Positions 6,294 through 9,037 of a stretch of 9,037 nucleotides of DNA are shown piece by piece. The DNA lies in assembly GCA_945950065.1 (NCBI GenBank), contig CAMFGQ010000055.1:1-9037 (forward strand), given 5' to 3'. The DNA comes from an uncultured Clostridia bacterium. GTDB taxonomy: Bacteria; Bacillota; Clostridia; Peptostreptococcales; Acidaminobacteraceae. Position 1 is the first letter of the stretch. Each line of letters starts with the position of its first letter. Below the pieces are notes generated by a model, which was not told the DNA's origin, ran no database searches, and saw only the letters and a list, made by a program, of their open reading frames with translations. The position numbers and the translations under genes are program-made.

Positions 6294-7331
6294 GTGGAGA
6301 GAAAAGGCAAAGTAATTGTGGCACTAACACTTTTGGTGGTGATTCTTGCAAATGTTGCGATTTTTACCAAAATGTCTTTTAACAAAAGGCACACAGGACA
6401 AGAAACGATTGTAGTACGCATTGGTCATACGGTCGCTGAAGACAATCCGATCAATCAAGCTGCTCTTATCTACAAAGAAGAACTGGAGCGGATCTCTAAC
6501 GGCAGATTCGAAGTACGGGTCTATCCAAACCAAGCCCTTGGTGGTGATCGTCAACAAACCGAGAGTGCTATTCTCGGCTACATACATGGATGTGTTCCAC
6601 CTTCGGCAGTGTTGGCGGGATTTGACAGTCGATTCATGGTAGTAGACTTACCCTTTATCTTTAAAACGGGTGAGGCAGCAACGACGACCTTAAATGCAGA
6701 GTTGGGTGAAGAACTAGATCCTATACTTGAAGAACTTGGATTACACCCAGTAGGCTGGACAGAATCGGGTTTTCGCTATGTAACAAGCAATAATAAGCCT
6801 ATCAATAAGCCTAGTGACTTATCTGGTCTTTCCATACGAACACAAGAAAACCCAATTCACGTAGCTTCTTTTAGGGCTTGGGGTGCGAATCCAACTCCAA
6901 TGGCTTTCTCTGAGTTATTCACAGCGTTACAACAGGGTGCTGTTGATGCTCAAGAAAATCCAATTATGGTAATTATGTCCAACCGTTTGTTTGAGGTTCA
7001 AAACACGCTATCTTTGACAGGACACTTTTTCTCGGCTGGATGCTTTGTATTTAATCGTGAGTTTTATGAATCTTTACAAGGGCAAGACAAAGAATGGTTT
7101 GAAGAAGCTGGTGAGAATTTTGTTGAGAACCTAACACGTTTGGTTCGAGAACAAGCTGATGGTTACATTGAACAGGCTAAAAAAGAAGGAATGAATGTAG
7201 TAGAGGTATCTCCTGAAGAGAAAGATGCTTTTATCAAACAAGCCGAACCTGTTTTTGATTTGTTCATACAAAGATTTGGTGGTTCGCAACAACTGATTGA
7301 CAAAGCGATGCTTTACAATGATGAATTCTAA
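6294..7331 (+). CDS. dctP: TRAP transporter substrate-binding protein, DctP family
   Basis: A 345-residue extracytoplasmic solute receptor of a tripartite ATP-independent periplasmic (TRAP) transporter, which captures an organic anion and passes it to the DctQM permease. The DctP core is clear: IGHTVAEDNPIN at 43-54, the YPNQALGGDRQQTESAILG segment at 77-95, and RTQENP at 182-187, whose Arg182 is at the conserved carboxylate-binding position. LFTALQQGAVDAQENP (about 208-223) includes Asn222, which commonly contacts ligand. The N-terminus is two basic residues, then a hydrophobic stretch (about 7-25) with no lipobox cysteine and no convincing cleavage site, so it may be a membrane anchor. The start is a GTG with GGGAGG 6 bases upstream. 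It is followed 8 bp later by dctQ. The conserved Arg suggests a carboxylate ligand, but its identity cannot be read. Confidence 0.95.
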   Translation: MERKGKVIVALTLLVVILANVAIFTKMSFNKRHTGQETIVVRIGHTVAEDNPINQAALIYKEELERISNGRFEVRVYPNQALGGDRQQTESAILGYIHGCVPPSAVLAGFDSRFMVVDLPFIFKTGEAATTTLNAELGEELDPILEELGLHPVGWTESGFRYVTSNNKPINKPSDLSGLSIRTQENPIHVASFRAWGANPTPMAFSELFTALQQGAVDAQENPIMVIMSNRLFEVQNTLSLTGHFFSAGCFVFNREFYESLQGQDKEWFEEAGENFVENLTRLVREQADGYIEQAKKEGMNVVEVSPEEKDAFIKQAEPVFDLFIQRFGGSQQLIDKAMLYNDEF

Positions 7332-7335
7332 GGAG
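7331..7335 (+). promoter_or_regulatory. Ribosome binding site with ambiguous dctQ start
   Basis: AGGAG lies 4 bases before GTG (7340) and 10 bases before an in-frame ATG (7346). One spacing is short and the other is long, so the sequence does not decide between a 165- and a 163-residue protein. Confidence 0.6.
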
Positions 7336-7339
7336 AACA

Positions 7340-7837
7340 GTGAAGATGAGTGTATTTAAGAAGTTCGAAGAAAATTTTGAAAAGTGGATCCTAATTCTTT
7401 CACTTATTGCTATGGTAATCATTGTTTTCATGCAGGTCGTTCTCAGGTGGATAGGTAGGCCCACGGTTTGGGCTGAAGAGCTATCTAGATACATCATGCT
7501 GTATCAGGTCTGGATTGGTGTTGCTTATGCAGTAAGGGAAAATGCCCATATAGCCATAACGGCCTTTATAAATAAATTGACTGGTCAGAAGCGAAAACTT
7601 ATGGACTATGTGGTGATCGTGCTATGGATGATTTTTTCTGTATGGTTAATGGTGCAGGGCATTGAGTTGGTTAGAAAGGTTTCGGTTATGGGACAGGTTT
7701 CCTCTGCTATGCAAATTCCGATGACCATTCCTTATGCCTCGGTTCCCATTGGAGGCCTGTTGATGACTATCCGACTTTTGCAGAAACTTGTGCTTCTATT
7801 AAGCGATAGAAGTAGTGAAGAAAGGGAGGTAATCTAA
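7340..7837 (+). CDS. dctQ: TRAP transporter small permease subunit, DctQ family
   Basis: A 165-residue integral membrane protein, the four-helix small subunit that partners DctM in the sodium-coupled TRAP permease. Hydrophobic segments lie at about 16-37, 50-65, 88-110 and 126-154. The family hallmark is the stretch from Arg36 through WAEELSRYIMLYQVWIG (44-60) to AYAVRENAHI, close to the usual tEEl-arY-f-w--flG-a-avre--Hi pattern. The length is normal. The start could be the GTG at 7340 or the ATG at 7346. It begins 8 bp after dctP and ends 1 bp before the dctM start, with the dctM ribosome binding site inside its last codons, so the two permease subunits are probably made in a coupled way. 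Confidence 0.95.
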   Translation: MKMSVFKKFEENFEKWILILSLIAMVIIVFMQVVLRWIGRPTVWAEELSRYIMLYQVWIGVAYAVRENAHIAITAFINKLTGQKRKLMDYVVIVLWMIFSVWLMVQGIELVRKVSVMGQVSSAMQIPMTIPYASVPIGGLLMTIRLLQKLVLLLSDRSSEEREVI

Positions 7838-7838
7838 T

Positions 7839-9037
7839 ATGTTATTGATCTTATTCCTCTTTTTAATTGTTTTTGCTGCAGTGGGTATCCCTATAGGAAT
7901 CAGCATGGGATTTGCAACCTTGTTATGCTTGATCCTTTCAACGAATATAGATCCCATTATGATTGCACAAAACGCCTTTGCGGGCATTGATAGTTTCACC
8001 TTGATGGCTATTCCTTTCTTTATGTTAGCTGGTAACTTTATGCGCTATGGTGGTATTTCAAGGAGACTTCTGAATTTAGCGGATAACATTGTTGGCTTTT
8101 TCACTGGCGGACTTGGTGCCATTACGACTGTTACAGCAATGTTCTTTGCGGCGATATCAGGGTCAGGACCCGCTACTCTTACTGCCATTGGAAGCTTTAT
8201 GATTCCCGAAATGGAAGAAAAAGGATATGACAGAGGCTATGCTACTGCTCTATCTGCAACAGCAGGAACCATAGGGGTCATTATTCCTCCTTCTATACCT
8301 TTTGTTATCTATGGTGTTGCCACGGGAACATCAATAGGTGATATGTTTAAGGCGGGTATTGTTCCTGGATTTTTAATGGGGATAGCAATCGCGTTCTATA
8401 ACTGGATAGCTGCAAAAAAGAATGGATGGAAAGGAAATGGTAGAAGGTTCCAATGGGGAGCTCTAGGAAAATCCTTCCTTGAATCTTTTTGGGCTATCTT
8501 AAGTCCTGTGGTCATCCTGGGAGGTATTTATTCAGGACTCTTCACTCCAACTGAAGCTGCTGCGGTTTCATGTGTCTATACATTTGTGGTAGGAACCTTT
8601 ATCTATAAGGAAATTGGATGGAAAGAGTTTGTGAGTTGTATGAAAGACACGGTCATCATAGCTGGAGCAACCTCTTTTATCGTGGGTATGTCTACAAGCT
8701 TCTCTTATGTAATGACCCTTGAACAAGTGCCTGCAACTATATCCTCCTGGGTATTGGGTCTTTCGACAAATAAATTTTTAATCCTACTACTGGTCAATGT
8801 CTTTTTACTCCTTGTTGGGATGTTTATGGATAATATTTCCAGTTGTACAATTTTAGCACCTATTTTGTTACCAGTTATGGTAGCTCTAGGAGTAAGTCCA
8901 GTCCATTTTGGGATTATCTTAACCATTAACCTCGCTATCGGTTTTTGTACACCTCCCTATGGTGTCAACTTATTTGTTGGAGCATCAGTAGCTAATTTGC
9001 CATATGAGAGTGTTGTAAAATGGATTTGGCCTTTTAT
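7839..9037 (+). CDS. dctM: TRAP transporter large permease subunit, DctM family (3' truncated by window)
   Basis: The first 399 residues of the large, ion-transporter-superfamily permease subunit. The family is usually about 425-430 residues, so only the last 25-35 residues are missing beyond the window edge. Conserved features: GIPIGISMGFA near 16-26, AIPFFMLAGNFM at 57-68, GSGPATLTAIGSFMIPEM at 108-125, GVIIPPSIPFVIYGV at 146-160, FTPTEAAAVSCVY at 235-247, and PPYGVNLFVGASV at 372-384. Many hydrophobic segments are consistent with the expected dozen or so helices. The ATG follows GGGAGG (7824-7829) by 9 bases and lies one base after the dctQ stop. No frameshift or internal stop is seen through the window end. 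With DctQ it would move the DctP-delivered substrate into the cell, driven by an ion gradient. Confidence 0.96.
   Translation, partial: MLLILFLFLIVFAAVGIPIGISMGFATLLCLILSTNIDPIMIAQNAFAGIDSFTLMAIPFFMLAGNFMRYGGISRRLLNLADNIVGFFTGGLGAITTVTAMFFAAISGSGPATLTAIGSFMIPEMEEKGYDRGYATALSATAGTIGVIIPPSIPFVIYGVATGTSIGDMFKAGIVPGFLMGIAIAFYNWIAAKKNGWKGNGRRFQWGALGKSFLESFWAILSPVVILGGIYSGLFTPTEAAAVSCVYTFVVGTFIYKEIGWKEFVSCMKDTVIIAGATSFIVGMSTSFSYVMTLEQVPATISSWVLGLSTNKFLILLLVNVFLLLVGMFMDNISSCTILAPILLPVMVALGVSPVHFGIILTINLAIGFCTPPYGVNLFVGASVANLPYESVVKWIWPF

Noticed and set aside
6140..6421. Minus-strand open frame running from the dctP start into the gap
   Set aside because: About half is antisense to the dctP signal region. 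There is no ribosome binding site or recognisable domain, so the gap is better read as noncoding.
6324..6642. Two open frames (minus 6324-6587 and plus 6421-6642) inside dctP
   Set aside because: Both overlap the well-conserved DctP core in other frames and show no protein features of their own.
7264..7497. Minus-strand open frame over the dctP/dctQ junction
   Set aside because: It is antisense to two clear genes, with no independent support.
7799..7999. Minus-strand open frame over the dctQ/dctM junction
   Set aside because: It is a shadow of the permease genes.
8705..8926. Minus-strand open frame inside dctM
   Set aside because: It is a shadow of a membrane-protein gene and has no motif.
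1..9037. CRISPR arrays, tRNA or rRNA genes, insertion sequences, phage genes
   Set aside because: No regularly spaced repeats, RNA-gene signatures, transposase motifs or terminal repeats were seen. The gene content is metabolic and transport-related throughout.

Overview
The window looks like a chromosomal piece from a low-to-moderate-GC Gram-positive anaerobe, most likely a clostridial or peptococcal Firmicute. This is inferred from strong AGGAGG-type ribosome binding sites before nearly every gene, GTG starts, AT-rich intergenic DNA and the gene families present. The species cannot be named from the sequence.

Layout. Positions 3-71 appear to hold the last 22 codons of an unrecognised + strand gene. 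A perfect 12-bp-stem hairpin with T-runs on both strands (84-117) separates it from a two-gene minus-strand unit read leftward from about 2381: a CtBP-type D-2-hydroxyacid dehydrogenase (1378-2349), then a class I PLP aminotransferase (165-1340). A divergent regulatory region (2350-2680) follows. From it a plus-strand unit runs rightward: an amidohydrolase-3 (YtcJ/NfdA-like) enzyme (2681-4366), a RocB-like M20 metallopeptidase (4353-6014, overlapping the previous gene by 14 bp), a 279-bp gap with two inverted repeats, and a TRAP transporter dctP-dctQ-dctM (6294 to the window end, dctM cut after 399 codons).

Regulation. The divergent region carries two copies of one 14-bp motif, TATTGTATGCAATA, in opposite orientation. 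One covers the predicted start site of the leftward promoter (TTGACT-17-TATAAT). The other covers the -35 element of the rightward promoter (TTGCAT-17-TATACT with an extended -10 TG). This is the arrangement expected if one repressor, possibly of the FCD/GntR class, controls both units. No regulator gene is in the window.

How the genes may work together (inference). The TRAP system would import a carboxylate-bearing compound. The amidohydrolase and the M20 enzyme would cleave amide or peptide-type bonds to release an amino acid. The aminotransferase would convert it to a 2-oxo acid, and the dehydrogenase would reduce that to a 2-hydroxy acid with NADH. The shared operator ties the two halves together. 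The substrate is unknown, and the sequence does not settle it.
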